Source: Nilaparvata lugens (lineage: Eukaryota > Arthropoda > Insecta > Hemiptera > Delphacidae). Taken from it: 64,000 bases of DNA. A model generated the notes under the pieces. The model was not told the origin of the DNA. It worked only from the letters and a program-made list of their open reading frames with translations, and ran no database searches. The stretch lies in assembly GCF_014356525.2 (NCBI RefSeq), contig NC_052505.1, forward strand, positions 47,393,969 to 47,457,968. The letters run 5' to 3'. Positions within the stretch are counted from its first letter, which is position 1; each line of letters begins with the position of its first letter. Shown piece by piece: positions 1-12,350 of this stretch. The position numbers and the translations under genes were made by a program.

Positions 1-545
1 TTTTTAATTACGACATTATTTGATTCTCTTTTATGTTGTTTATAGAGTTTATCTCTAACAGCAACACTATTAGTTAAACCAGGACTCATCCAAGGTTTTA
101 TCAGCTTGAGATTGGTGTTGTATTTAATGCGCTTAGTAGCTTTTTTCAACATACTACCAACCAATTCGTAAAATTTGTTGAATGCCTCATTTGTATCATC
201 CAGCTCATAGACACTTTGCCAGGACTGCTGCCTCAACATTTCACTTAGCAAATTATAGTTAATTTTATCAGCTTCCGATACCTGTATATTTTGTTTGCCT
301 CCACTAATTGGCAATACACCCGCTATGGCTTGGTGATCTGTAATAAAGTTTTCAATCACGGCAACTCTGTCAATGATAAGATGAGTGGAGCGATAGGAAA
401 AATGATCAATGCAGGTTGAGGAGAGGCCGCTAACCCTAGTGTTAATGTCTATAAGCTGCTCTAGACCATGACTATTTAAGCACTCTAAATATTTGTCAGC
501 GATAGCATCATTCAAGGTAACATCCAGATTAAAATCGCCAATGCA
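1..545 (-). CDS. Non-LTR retrotransposon ORF2 fragment, endonuclease domain
   Basis: Reading the reverse strand from about 545 down to the window edge gives one open frame of about 180 codons with no stop and no ATG. It starts with I-G-D-F-N-L-D-V, the GDFN motif of the apurinic-type endonuclease of LINE ORF2 proteins. It continues through S-T-C-I-D-H-F and then I-T-D-H-Q-A-I-A, the late (S/T)DH catalytic motif. The stretch P-W-M-S-P-G-L-T-N-S that follows is typical of the linker between endonuclease and reverse transcriptase in jockey/CR1-type LINEs. The reverse transcriptase would lie beyond the window. The fragment ends abruptly where gypsy gag sequence begins, so it is truncated or interrupted. 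The frame is clean, suggesting a fairly young copy. Family is confident; clade is not. Confidence 0.8.
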
Positions 546-548
546 AAC

Positions 549-2340
549 AAATTAGATCCATTAACAAAGGTAATGATGGAACAGACCAGCAGTATGTTCA
601 ATATCATGTTACAAAATGCAATGAGTAATATGATGCAGGAGATTAAAAAAGAAAACACAGCAATTAAAGATTCAAATAAACAGGCAGTAGAGCAGGGTAT
701 GAAGGAGGCAGTGAACGCAGTACAGTCAGTGGAATGTAGGTTGGACACTATTGACAGCAAGGTAGAGAATTATAGGGAGGAATTGAAGGTGATGATAAAT
801 TTACAAAAGGAAAATCAGGGAAAAATCACAGCAGGATTAGCAGAAAGAATAGAAACCGTTACATGTGAATTAAATGAAAGAATAGATAACCTAACAGTAC
901 AAAACACTGCGCCAATTCAAGAATTAGCGACAAGCCTTGAAGCTGATTGTCAACAGGAAATTCAGAAACAGATTACAATCACTAACAAGAATATAACTTC
1001 TATAGTAGATAAAAACACTAGTACAATTCAGCTATTCACAGTAAACAGGCCAGTATGTATACACAAATTAATCAACTACAAAGTAACCTTAATCAGAACA
1101 TAGAATCATGTAAATCTTCAAATGGAACTCTACAAATGCAAAAATCAACTTCAACGCAATTAAACCAAGAGATAGAAGTTAACAAAACTGCAAGTAATAA
1201 TCAATGGCAAATAACGCAAGAAAAAATAACAGAATTAGAAAATCAGATCCAGCACCAACCCTATAGAATTCAAACAGATAGTATCAATTCAAATGGTATA
1301 CTGAATGGACTAGGTAGATTTGATAATACCGATTGCCATTTGCAACCTCAACTGTTTATTGACCAAATAAAACTGGTTCAAACTCTTGCACCCATCTCTT
1401 GGAATATGTGGCAGCTCTGCTGAACCAGCTTACTGAGTGGTGAACCCCTGTTGTTTTTTCAGAGTAGAGCCCATAAATTTGCATCGTTGGAGGAGTTTAT
1501 CGCTGTCTTCCTAGAACAGTATTGGAGCAGAAGTAAACATATGGACGCACTAGCAGACATTATATCATGCGATTTCAATCCCAATTTAGATGGTGCATAT
1601 ACTACCTTCATCACTGCCCTACAGTTCAAGAATTCTCAGCAAGATGAGCCGATAAACGATTCTGCTTTAGCAAATATAATCTTGAAAAAGCTACCTTCCC
1701 GAGTCAGAATGGCACTCGCCACCCAACCAATAACTGGTTGTAAACACATGATAAACCATTTACATGGTATACAATCTGTGATGGCAATACCAAATCACTG
1801 GTCGGATCAATCGTATACCCAAAATCAATATAATTCAAATGTTAATCGGTACACCAGCCAAGTTTATGAATCAGTACCATATGATCGCCCCCAAACGACC
1901 CCTTATTTTGAGCGTTGCAGCAATCAGAAACAAAGTAACAACTGGAATAATGGAAGTTTTCAGAATAGTCCAACACACCATTATTCACAACAAGCAAACT
2001 GAAGAAATTATTATGATGGCCGTGATCGATTGAACACTAATACTGGACATACTCATAATAATTACAACAGAAATTATAAACCACCACCACAACAAATAAG
2101 TACAAACTATACATTAGCGCATGCTTCCAGATTAAACCAACAAAGAACACAGAACCCAACACCAGATAACTCACCACCAAACACAGAGGAGACTACATCT
2201 AAACAATTATGACTATATGATATCCCCCATACCACCAACATAAGTTCAGAAAAAATAGATAAAGAAAATAAAGATACTTCAGCCTCATATACCACCTTTG
2301 TGAACGATTTACTGGAAATATTATTAGAAGAACCAGAAAA
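549..2340 (+). pseudogene. gag of the Ty3/gypsy element, broken
   Basis: The first part (ATG at 573, frame open from 549) is rich in Q, N, K and E with many heptad-like leucines and isoleucines, consistent with a coiled-coil N-terminal gag region. It stops at TAG 1101-1103. The frame that carries on (from about 1055) is shifted. The capsid-like part contains the segment around 1450-1560 (F-A-S-L-E-E-F-I-A-V-F-L-E-Q-Y-W), typical of gypsy/retrotransposon gag. In-frame TGA codons lie at 1421, 2000 and 2210. The last third is N-, Q- and P-rich with no clear CCHC zinc knuckle. A further frame change near 2340 leads into protease; that one may be a natural gag-pol boundary. Confidence 0.75.
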
Positions 2341-2343
2341 AGA

Positions 2344-5300
2344 ATGCAGGATGCCCAACACACAGATGCAAGCATATATATAGATATCAAATTATATGGA
2401 TTGAAGGTTCAAGCATTAGTAGATAGTGGTTCACAGTGTAGTCTTATACAAGCGGATGTTTTTCAGTGTGTAAAAGAGAAAACAAAATTAGCTTCTCTAC
2501 TGCTAACAAATGTATATGTATCAGGCATCAGTCCAGGATGGCGAATACATATGACTACCCAATGTTTACTGGAAATAGACCTTCAACAACAATGATTCGC
2601 TTATACATTTCTTGTATTACCTGTATCTGGTCCACACTTAATAATAGGCACAGATTTTCTCCAACATTTCCAAGCCTGCTTAAATTTCCAAACATTAAAA
2701 TTTCATGCTTTTACCAAACCTGAATCACATGAAGTTATAGTACCACTGGATTTGAAAAAATGCACTGAAGAAGTCATGGAGATACACTTTGCTCATTACA
2801 TGGAAGGTGCGCTGAGGATGTGGGGTATCCACGAGATCGAGAATGCTATGGAGCATATAGAAGTATTAAGTCTAACAACTGAGAACCAGGTACAGCCAGG
2901 AGCAGACTCTAATACTGAAGCATTATTAGAGATTTTGATAAATAAGATCCATCAGCATACAGATTGGCACCCTGACATTAGAAATGAAATAATTCAAGTT
3001 TTCTGTAGAAATGCAGACGTTCTTTCTGAACAACCCGGACTAGCTACTCACTTCGAATGCACACTCAAGGTTAAGCCACACAATACTTACTACCGCAAAT
3101 CATACCCCATACCATTCACCTATCAACTGGCCGCAATAGCAGAAATCACCTGCATGGAACAACTGGGAATCATCGAAGAATCAACAGCACCCTATAGCCT
3201 ACTGATTGTGTTTGTGGCAAAGAAAGATGGAACAGTAAGACTATGTCTAGATGCCCGTGCTTTGAACCGCATACTGGATGATGATCGAGAAGGACCCGAC
3301 CAGATTGAACAAGTCATGCAAACATTTCATGGCAAAACAGTATATTCAATGGTAGATTTGAGTGCAGGATACTGGCAAGTCCAGGTAGCACCGGAGTCTC
3401 GTGATTATCTATCATTTTTGTTCAACGGACATAACTACAGGTTCACTCGTTTAGCATTTGGATTGCAAAATGATATGGCTATATTTATATGATGTCTAAG
3501 ACAGGCGCTAGGAGACGATATCAGAGGCTATTGCACGCTATACATGGACGATGGATTGATAGCCTCACAAAATATACGCGAGCATTGCCAGCATCTGGAT
3601 GCAGTATTTGGTAGATTGATCAATTGCAGACTGAAATTGAAGCTATCAAAGTGCAAATTTTTTGCAAACAAAGTGAATTACCTAGGACATATAATTACAC
3701 CCACTGGCATATCACAGGACCCAGATAAATAAGAAGCTATCCAACATTTTCCATCACTTATCAACCGCAAACAACTACAAAAATTTATTGGATTTCTACA
3801 GTTCTAAAGCCGCTTTAACAAACAAATTTCACACTACACCGCCCAGCTCAGTCACGAATTATCCAGCACCAAACCTTGGAGATGGACCGAAAATGAAGAA
3901 GTTGTATTTCAACAACTAAAAGAAGCATTCTCAAACTCTGTTGTACTGAGACACCCTAATTTGAAGAAACCTTTTTCCTTGAATGTTGATGCCTCGGATT
4001 ATGCGATAGGTGCAGAGATTTCCCAAGAAGATGATCAAGGAGAGAAAGGAGTGTTGGCATTTTTCAGTAAAACACTCAATTCAGCACAGTGTCGATATTC
4101 CGTAACTGAGAAAGAATTGTTAAGTATTGTTGAAGTATGTACTAAATACTGAACATTGTTACTCTGCAATAAGATATTTATTAACACAGACCACAAAGCT
4201 TTAACCTCCTTTAAAACTGCCAAATTAAATCATAACCGCTTGTCTAGATGGTTTCTTGCACTTCAAGAGTATGATATCGAATTGACCCATTTACCGGGAT
4301 TGAAAAACCAGACTGCTGACTTGCTATCTAGAGGAATAGACGCCACTTATTGTCAAGATATCAACCTAAAGTGATTCGCCATAAAGGATAAAGAAAGCAT
4401 ACCATACCCCCTGAATATCCAACCACATAATCACACTACCGTACTGACCCCTGTGAAAATCCACATCGCCCAGTATGAAGACCCAAAACTGTCCCAGATC
4501 TGTGAACTGATGGAAGAAGGAGCTACTGAACCGCCCAACTACCTGTGACAGTACACCCGCTACAAAGGATTTATGTTCCACCGACCGGCTAAGAATAATT
4601 ATGACTGGCATATAATGATTCCCCTAATAGACCTGATAAAAGAAGCACATGAACGTATCGGACACTTTGGAACGATGAAGACCCTCCACATGCTAAAAGA
4701 AAGTTGTTATTTTAAGAGCATGCATAAAAAGGTGGCCAAAATAATAAAAGCTTGCAATATATGCCAGAAAGCTAAATATACACGATACCACATCAGAGGC
4801 GAAATGAATCCTATTCTACCTAGTGCACCATTGGAATTAATATCAGCAGATATATACGGTCCATTACCTATAGCCCAATATGAAGAGAAATACATATTCA
4901 TTCTTACATGTATTTTCTCAAAATATACAATGTTATTTCCCATTGGTAAATTAACAGGAGAAGCCTTGGCCCGATGTGTGACAGGAAGATGGACTAATGA
5001 AGTGGGAAAGCCTAAACGTATCCTATCTGATAATGCAACCTATTTCTGTAGCAAGCAGTGGAAAGAAATATTTCACCTGGCTAATATCAAGTGGTCGGGA
5101 ACTTCTCTTTATAACCCCAGCACTAATCCTGTAGAGCGACGTATGGTGGAGATCTCTCGTTTTGTGCAGACATACTTTAATATAAAGCATCAACAGTGGG
5201 TTAAATATTTATCATTTCTAGAAGAATGTTACAATAATAGCCTAAATGAAAGCACTGGTCATACTCCATATGAAATCATTTTTGGTAAAAGGAATGATAC

Positions 5301-5759
5301 ATTTATCGAAAAATTAATTGATTCTCCAAACTCAGAATTAGACAAGCCAAGAAATTCTAATATCCATCATCTAGTTAGATTAAAACTAGAACAAGCGGCC
5401 AATAACAGAAAGAAAGTCCAAGCTCACAAAATATTTTCGTATAAAATTGGAGATGGAGTTTTAGTAAAAAGCCACTGATTATCAAATGCATTGGAAAAAG
5501 TAACACGTCAATTCATTTCAATTTATTCAGGGCCATTCACCGGTGTAGCCATATCTCAACACAACACAGTTTTATTGCAGGAGAAAGAAGATATGAGCAC
5601 TGTCTGGTGGGAAAACATAGCCAATGTAAAACCATATCACAGAATTTGAAGCAAATTTGATAAGAAGACAAATAAAAACAATATTATCAACCAAATACTG
5701 ACCTGTCTTAATAAACTCAACATTGAAGTATCACCTCATGTCACCAAATTCGATTTTTA
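2344..5759 (+). pseudogene. pol of the Ty3/gypsy element (PR-RT-RH-IN) with in-frame stops
   Basis: One frame runs from 2344 to 5646 or 5759. Protease: A-L-V-D-S-G-S-Q at about 2413-2436, with the flap motif L-I-I-G-T-D-F-L near 2638. Reverse transcriptase: V-D-L-S-A-G-Y-W-Q-V near 3352 and the catalytic Y-M-D-D box at 3541-3552. RNase H: N-V-D-A-S-D-Y-A-I-G near 3982, T-E-K-E-L-L near 4105 and T-D-H-K-A-L near 4189. Integrase: an HHCC zinc finger (H-E-R-I-G-H...C-N-I-C) at about 4650-4770, then catalytic D near 4850, S-D-N-A-T near 5026 and P-V-E-R near 5128. In-frame stops are TGA at 2593, 3490, 4150, 4372, 4546, 5476 and 5647, and TAA at 3730 and 3805. The first D-T/S-G, YMDD and DDE residues are present, so damage is nonsense rather than loss of catalytic residues. 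Confidence 0.9.
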
Positions 5760-8340
5760 ATTCACTTCAACTGATAGAGGCCTGTAACAAACCAAAGAAC
5801 AATTTTTAATTATGTGTTTTTTCTCTAAGCATCATTTAAAAAAGGCCACAAGATGGGATATTTAGAATAAAATAAGTTAATTACCTTAAATGTGGAAATT
5901 GTAGAAGTTAGGGTTAACTGGAACTATGAGAAATGAGAATTGAGAAATTGTGCCCTATGAAGGAAGTGTAGACTAGCCAATGCCAACTAAATCAAAAGCA
6001 TATAGCCCTTTAAACATATGTTTGTAAAAAGAAATTGTTCCCAAAATCTTTTATGTTATTTAATGTATCAGTTAATGTTATATATATTTATTTAGATGTT
6101 TTATATTATTATAATTGTTATTAACACGTTGTTACCAAAAAACCTCAAATGAAACTAGTTACCATATGAAGCTCAAAACCAAGGATAGCAAAAGAAGAAT
6201 TGTACCTGTATCTAGAGAATATTATTAAAATAAGAGACCTATAAATTGTAAATGGAGTATGAGCCCAAAATTGTTACTCAAAAGTATTTTTAGAAGAGAT
6301 TTATTGTATAATAATCAAAATGTTTGTTGTATGGAAAGTAAGTTGGTATCACTGCCGAGCAGCAGATTTGAAAATGTTACATTATGGTCAGAAAAGAGAG
6401 AAATGGATTTAAGATGTTATATTTATGATATTTTTATGTTGATGAGGAGGAATTTGTTATTGTCTTGATGGAGATTTAGGGAGACTTGATGGAGATTTGC
6501 AGAAAAGGTCTGTGAATTGTTATGGAGTTTTGAAATTGTTTTTGACAGATATTTTTAGGTTAGGTTGATGTGTTAAAGAAAGAATTTGTATTAAAAACAT
6601 TGTTGATTCTCAAAATATGTTGAATACAAATTCAGGGGCGCTATGTGATAGATTAAATTTTGATAAGCAAGCAAAATCGCTAATGGAAGGATTTTATAGG
6701 TCTGGAGCAAACAGCTGCTCTATTATTGCTGGGTGCAATAGCAACAAGTGAAAGATTAGATAATAACGGGTATCATGACTACTTTTAGAACAGCCAAATA
6801 GAAAAGAATTTTTATTAGCTATTTATTATATTATATTAAATATTGGAATTTGAGGTTAGGCTATAATACTTACTGGTCGGCAACCTAATAATTGATCAAG
6901 CTGTGTAATTTGAAATCTAGCCAGACACCTTTGGCAAAACTTTGTTGTAAATAAATAGCATTCAACTAGAGGATTTGGTAACCACTTGGCAACTTGTTGT
7001 AAGTGGAAAAACAACTTAAAAAGTTTAAAAAAATTTATTATTTGTAATGAGCATGTACAAAACACATAAAATAGATAAAAATATTGAGGAAGTATGTATA
7101 TTCAGTAGGCGCATGTATACATTTCTGAATTTTGGATGAGCTAATCAAATCACAGTAGTTGATGGGCAGCAATGATGAGCTGATTCAAATTTAACCATAG
7201 TGTGATGTACCAAAGGATTGTATAGCCCTCAAATTATAAATCAATTTATTCATAGGCCATTATACGAGCAAAATAAATTCCATCACTGGGAAAACACCAC
7301 AATCTTATCTAAGGCAGATAAATGATGGTTATCTGACCTACAAAGGATGAAACTAATAAACCAGTGATTATATACCTTTTCAGAAATTTATCAACGCAAA
7401 AAAAAGTGTTTGTAATGTTTATTATTTTGATCAGTAATGCAATATTTGAAGGTTAGAATTGAACCAAAACATAATCCCAAACAGACCAAAGCTAACTTGT
7501 CAACAAGTAGCCAATTGAGAAGGCAGTTTGATTAACGATCGATCGTAATAGTTATATAATATCAATTTTTTCATTTTTTATATTACAATTTCTATGCCAA
7601 ATGGGCCTAAATATTTATTTAATGAACTGTCATGGAGATATATTTGTTAGAAATATGAAGACAAATTAGCTTAGCCAATATATGATGATTGAGGGTCGAT
7701 ATTCTAACATTTAAAAAACCATATAAACAAAAAAGATATATTAATTATTATGTCCATTTTTATTACAAGCATGTGTATTCTTATATGTCTTATACTTCTA
7801 CTTCATGTTATTAAAGCATGTCTAGGTTCTACAAAATCATTAGCTACTCTTGAAGTTATTTAACAAATGCATATCACCATAGATGAATTTTTATTATTTA
7901 TTTGTATATTTTTATAATTATATGGAACTAAATGATAATTTAGAACAACCTACAATCAGGAATTTTTGCCCCATTTAAAAGCTTTAAAGTTGGACACATT
8001 TACACCACCCATTCAGTGTATTGGTTATGTCACAGAATCTGACCAATCCTGAATTAGTATGTAAATTTGGCGAGATAATTTTCTAAGAAGAAACTCAAGT
8101 GGAAATTAGAAGAAAGAGACTTGAGGCCATTTTGCAGAAATCACCAGTGGGATACAGACCTAGTCCACATACTTAATTGTTTAAAAGCTTTAATTCCTGT
8201 TTTAATGTAATTCAATCTTTGTCTTTCTGTTTTAAAAAGTTGTTCTAAAGTTCCTATAATAATCTGTGATACTAATTTTTGCAATTTCATTCAAATAAAC
8301 CCTGAAACTATAATAGTGAGGTCTGTTCGACGTCTTTTGC
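5760..8340 (+). mobile_element. 3' non-coding part and possible 3' LTR of the gypsy element
   Basis: No convincing gene lies here; short ORFs are chance AT-rich frames. A purine-rich stretch at about 6636-6643 followed by TATGTGATAG could mark the polypurine tract and LTR start. The LTR would then extend towards about 8300, where an AATAAA-like sequence (caaataaaccctg at about 8291) occurs. With no 5' LTR in the window, neither boundary can be confirmed. Confidence 0.3.
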
Positions 8341-8642
8341 CACGCAGAAGGATCCAGCCGGAACAATATATTCTATGGCTGAATATACTTCGAAAACAAA
8401 AAATGGAAACAAAAGTCCATGTAAGTTATTTGAATATATAAAAGGGGTTCCCTGTTAATCTACGAAAATCATACAATGTATTAATTTGTCAATTTGGGAA
8501 AAGTCATGACTATAGATTTAAGGGTATAGAGTTATCATGATGATTTTTATTGTATTAAGTAAATTTTAATATCCACTACTTTATCATATTTACTATTTTT
8601 GTAGAACAAGTTGTTCCTTGTAGCCTATTGGATTTTTTCATT

Positions 8643-8816
8643 TTATCTATGGTAATCATTGAAGCACATTCTGTTTGGGACTGAGCAAAGACGTACTCCA
8701 CATTTTGTGCAATACACCTTGGTGTACCCAGTCTTACACAGCTTGCAACGTCCTTGTTTTGCAAAATACCCATGTTCATGCCCAATATTTCTTCCAGTGT
8801 CTGGAGAAAAAGGGAA
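8643..8816 (-). pseudogene. piggyBac-like transposase C-terminal cysteine-rich domain
   Basis: The reverse strand encodes about 57 residues ending in a stop at 8643-8645. They form the cysteine-rich zinc-binding tail of piggyBac transposases: H-E-H-G-Y-F-A-K-Q-G-R-C, then C-K-L-C, Y-C-T-K-C-G, L-C-S-V, and a final M-C-F-N-D-Y-H-R. In the family this domain binds the transposon end. The DDD catalytic core is not visible upstream (higher coordinates), where the sequence turns into palindromic repeat, so this is a fragment. The longer overlapping ORFs on both strands are other frames of the same stretch. Confidence 0.78.
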
Positions 8817-8819
8817 TTA

Positions 8820-9195
8820 TGAAGCTAGGTTACACTATGTAGCAGAGCTACATGTAGCTCAGCTATAAAGCTCTGCTACAAGTTCAAAAAGTGACTTTGG
8901 AGATATGCTATATAGCAGTTGAGCCTATTTTCTCAGCTATATAGCAGAAAATGAGCTATCCAAAATTTACAAAATTATCCAATATCTTCTCTCTCTTCTC
9001 TGTGCTGGAAGCATCACAGTAGCTTCGCCGAAAGCAGCGGCTGCTGCAAGAACTACATTCTTCTTTGGAATCTGGTTGGGATAACTGAGCAGTGAACAGT
9101 GGTTTATTCCAAACTATATGTAGCTCTGCTACATGAAATTTGCATAGATCTCCTTATAGCAGAGCTATAATTAGCTCAAATTTCATATAGCTCCC
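8820..9195. repeat. Palindrome-rich repeat built on TAGCAGAGCTA
   Basis: The motifs TAGCAGAGCTA, TGTAGCTCTGCTACA and CAGCTATATAGCAG occur many times in both orientations, for example near 8838, 8860, 8911, 8935, 9120 and 9160. The block therefore folds into several nested hairpins. It resembles the terminal parts of a MITE with degenerate inverted repeats, now next to a TA microsatellite. Confidence 0.5.
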
Positions 9196-9240
9196 CAGCT
9201 ATATATATTATATATATATATATTATATATATATATATAG

Positions 9241-9311
<71 letters not shown>
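9196..9311. repeat. (TA)n microsatellite
   Basis: About 115 bp of almost pure alternating T and A with a few TATTATA interruptions. Confidence 0.95.
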
Positions 9312-9312
<1 letters not shown>

Positions 9313-10261
9313 TCACTCAATCATTAATTTTATTAACACATTATAAACATATAAATGTAGCTTATGTTCATCGGATAAATTGATTTATCTAATTCCACCA
9401 GAGGCCGAACCTTAAGCCCTGAGAAATATACTGAGATATATACAGATTATTATATTTGAGATTTATTATTTATCAATTGATTATTTTTATTATTTTGGAA
9501 AGAAGATATATTTGAGATTTTTGTCAACAAACAGCAGCAAGTCGACATCTGAGCTGCGTAAAATAAATGCATATGATTAATGATTTAAAAAGCACATGGT
9601 AACGTTTCATGCTAAAAAACCAGTGAGCTAATCTGTGATACTTTCTTTTTGATATATTTTGTTCTTATTTTTACTATTTTTGCTTGTTGCTCTATATATG
9701 TCTATATTTATTTATTTGTTGATTTTTTTGTGTAATATAAGTATTTACAATTTTTATGGTGTATCCTTCATTTGTTCCCCTACTTCCATGCATGACCAAT
9801 CTCATTTTTATTTATCTAGTTACCAGTATTGAAATATTGATAAGTTTACCATCCGACTTTATTCTTCACCGAATAAGTTGGTTAAGATGGCTATATACAG
9901 CATTGATAGCTAAATCTTTGAAAATAGTACGTTCCAGAGGTCTATATAAATTATCTAGTATCATTATATATGACCAGAAGAGTCTCAAATTCATAGCTTT
10001 AAGTTGTAGCAGCACAAATTCTGGCATCTAGACTTGCGAACTTCTACAAGTCAGTCACAGAAATTGTGAACTATTGGAACAGCCGACGTCAGTACGGTAA
10101 CTGGCAAGAGCAGAGAATTGCGGGAGCTCCTGGGTGAGCCAGTAAGAAATTGGTATAATATATATTCTAAGAACCACAACCAGGGTTATATAATTTATTA
10201 CTCATGCTCTATCGACTGCAGCCAAGCAGGGCAACCCATTATTGAAAGAAATAACGTGACA
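9312..10261. other. AT-rich sequence without a recognisable gene
   Basis: The longest open frame (9756-10031, forward) has hydrophobic, low-complexity content and no motif I recognise. Nothing else supports a gene. Confidence 0.5.
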
Positions 10262-10580
10262 CGGTCTAAAAATTATTCAATTGTTCCAAGAAATACATTT
10301 TGAATCAATTATATGACTTGTGTACTCAAAGTCCTTAAAGATGCATCTCTTTAAAAGGTCTTTGTGTGTACTAAAGTTTTTTGATAGAATGAAGAAATGG
10401 CGGCTGAGAATTGTTTGTCTTCTTTTGTACAGTCTCTGTCAAAAGTGAAAGTAAAATATTCTGGAAAACAGACAACATTGCAACGTTAGAGAGAGGTAGC
10501 GCTATCTGTTTGATAGAAAAGGACAGCAACAGTATTGTCAATCCTACACTGCCATTATAAAGTGGACCTCATTATAGGAA
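10262..10580 (+). repeat. Dispersed repeat family, copy A (divergent)
   Basis: Shares long stretches with 11331-12350 and 14522-14870. Examples are the 'ttttgatagaat...aatggcggctgag' segment, the 'taaaatattctgg...aacattgcaa' segment and 'gatagaaaaggacagca...tcagtattgtcaatc'. Copy A is the most diverged and lacks the far end present in the other two. Non-coding; probably a MITE or SINE-like family. Confidence 0.7.
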
Positions 10581-11330
10581 GTTCCAATCCTGGACTTCTG
10601 ATTGGCTTGCAGCAGTGAACAAGATCAATTGATCTGGATCAGTAAAGTGATCCGAACCTCCCATCAATACTACAGTGCGGTCCACGTTATAATGGCAGTG
10701 GAGAAAGATAGGAGAAAAACGTTGCCAAGTCTCTCCATTTTGCCATTGATTGTACACAGCTACTCTATTCATCCCATTAGATTTGATCTAATAATAACTA
10801 TCATTTCCTTGATAAAATAATCAATTTAATGTCAAATTAATAAAGAAAATATATTTTTTCATGATTTGATTTAAAATTTTCTTCCATAAGTACATAACTA
10901 AGATTAGATTTTTATTTTTATAGAAACCTGAAAATGGCAGCTAATTTAAAAAGCTGTGATACACCAATCTTAACACTTTAAGCAAGACCCAGTCTGTGAG
11001 ACCGGATGTTTTGGTTTAGGTCATTTCGACCATGTTTTGGTTAGAGTGTTAATTTCAAAACAACAGAGTTATTTGGTTAAGTTAGGTTAAGTTATTTGGT
11101 AGGTATTCTATTCCAATTTCTTTTGAAAATTATAGAAAAATAGAAATCCTTTTTAAAATAAGTAATTTTAATAGAAATAATTCTGAAATATCATTTCAAT
11201 ATTATTTATACCGGTAGGAGTAGGTCTAACCTAAACGTGTAGACTAACTGAAGCATGGATGGTTAGTTATCAACTTTTAAAATGTCATTTTCAAATGTCA
11301 CAGGTATTTTAATTTGTGTTTCTCATACGG

Positions 11331-12350
11331 TAATGTCTAAAAATTATTTCATTGTTTCAAAAATACATTTTAAATCAATTATACGACTTGTGTACTAAAG
11401 TATTTTGATAGAATAACGAAAAAAAATGGGGGCTGTGTTACTTTTGTGGAGTCACTGTCAAACAAAGACCTTAACCTAGCGCCGCAGTGCAGGATGGTTT
11501 CTTACAGCTTGGCGTTGTTGTCATTCGAGATGGTGTCTGGCTTGGAAGTGTTTCGGCCGCATTGCAGGATGACTGTTAACGGTTGCCGGAAGATCAACAG
11601 CTGGATTTTTTTTGTTATTTTTGGTGATAGAGAAATTCTGATTGCAGATTCGTTCTCAGCGACCCCAAGTTTAGCCTAAAGGCTCAGAATGTCAACAATG
11701 TTTTTAAATAATTAAAATCATCATGAAAAGTCATTAATATGGTAGTACACCACGTTTCTGGAAACTTTTTACTGGTGACTGGAGTTATTATTGACACACA
11801 AAAATAAAAATAGTCGTGAGAAAGAAACTGCTGATGAACGCGAATAAGACCGTCACTCCATTGTTCTATTGTCTCGGCTGCTTGGCTGAGCCTGGCTGGA
11901 GGGATCAATAACCGACTGGTTTGTTCTTTCGTCTGTCCGCTAGGCGTAACTACGCCGACCATTGCTGGGTGGGAGGTGTTACTGCGGCCGCTCGCATTCC
12001 CACCAACGCTGCTATTATTTGCTGTCTCAGCGCCTAGTCCGATTCAGCCAAGCAACCAGCCTGCACTGCGGAGCTAGGTTTAAAGATGCATATCTCCTTA
12101 AGGTGTTTGCTGTCGAAAGTAAAAATAAAATATTCTGGCAAACTGGCAACATTGCAAAGCTAGAGAGAGATATAGTGCTATCTGTTTTGTTGTGTGATAG
12201 AAAAGGACAGCATCAGTATTGTCAATCGTACACTGACATTATAACGTGGACCTCACTATATATTACAATGCGGAACTTCCTAACAGGATGGCGGATTTTT
12301 GCGCCAGGGTACTAGCCAAGGTTCCATACTGTAATACTGTATGAATAGTT
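11331..12350 (+). repeat. Dispersed repeat family, copy B (split by a MITE)
   Basis: The two halves, 11331-11473 and 12080-12350, match copies A and C, but 606 bp are inserted between them. The right half matches copy C closely, through the segment 'aatgcggaacttcctaacag' to 'ggttccatactgta'. Confidence 0.8.
11474..12079. mobile_element. 606-bp Harbinger-like MITE with TTA target-site duplication
   Basis: Terminal inverted repeats of about 25 bp: the left end reads ACCTAGCGCCGCAGTGCAGG and the right end, reversed, reads ACCTAGCTCCGCAGTGCAGG. Flanks are TTA at 11471-11473 and TTA at 12080-12082. The uninterrupted site is visible in copy C of the host repeat near 14595, where accTTAaag occurs once. 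A 3-bp TTA duplication suits PIF/Harbinger; reading it as TTAA (piggyBac-like) would leave the ends asymmetric by one base. No transposase is encoded, so it is non-autonomous. Confidence 0.85.

Larger units (their letters stand above)
549..6640 (+). mobile_element. Ty3/gypsy LTR retrotransposon, 5'-truncated and degenerate
   Basis: The internal part of an LTR retrotransposon with domains in the order gag, protease, reverse transcriptase, RNase H, integrase, which is the Ty3/gypsy order. No 5' LTR or primer-binding site is present: the gag frame is already open at 549, directly against the LINE fragment. Downstream of integrase lies AT-rich non-coding sequence, then AGGGGCGC followed by TATGTGATAG near 6636-6650. 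That resembles a polypurine tract next to a TG-starting LTR, but a second LTR to compare is missing. Gag has one frame change; pol keeps one frame but has many in-frame stops, so this copy cannot make an intact polyprotein. Confidence 0.88.

Noticed and set aside
8576..8868. 69-codon frames on both strands
   Set aside because: Other frames of the piggyBac cysteine-rich fragment, which is read in a third frame.
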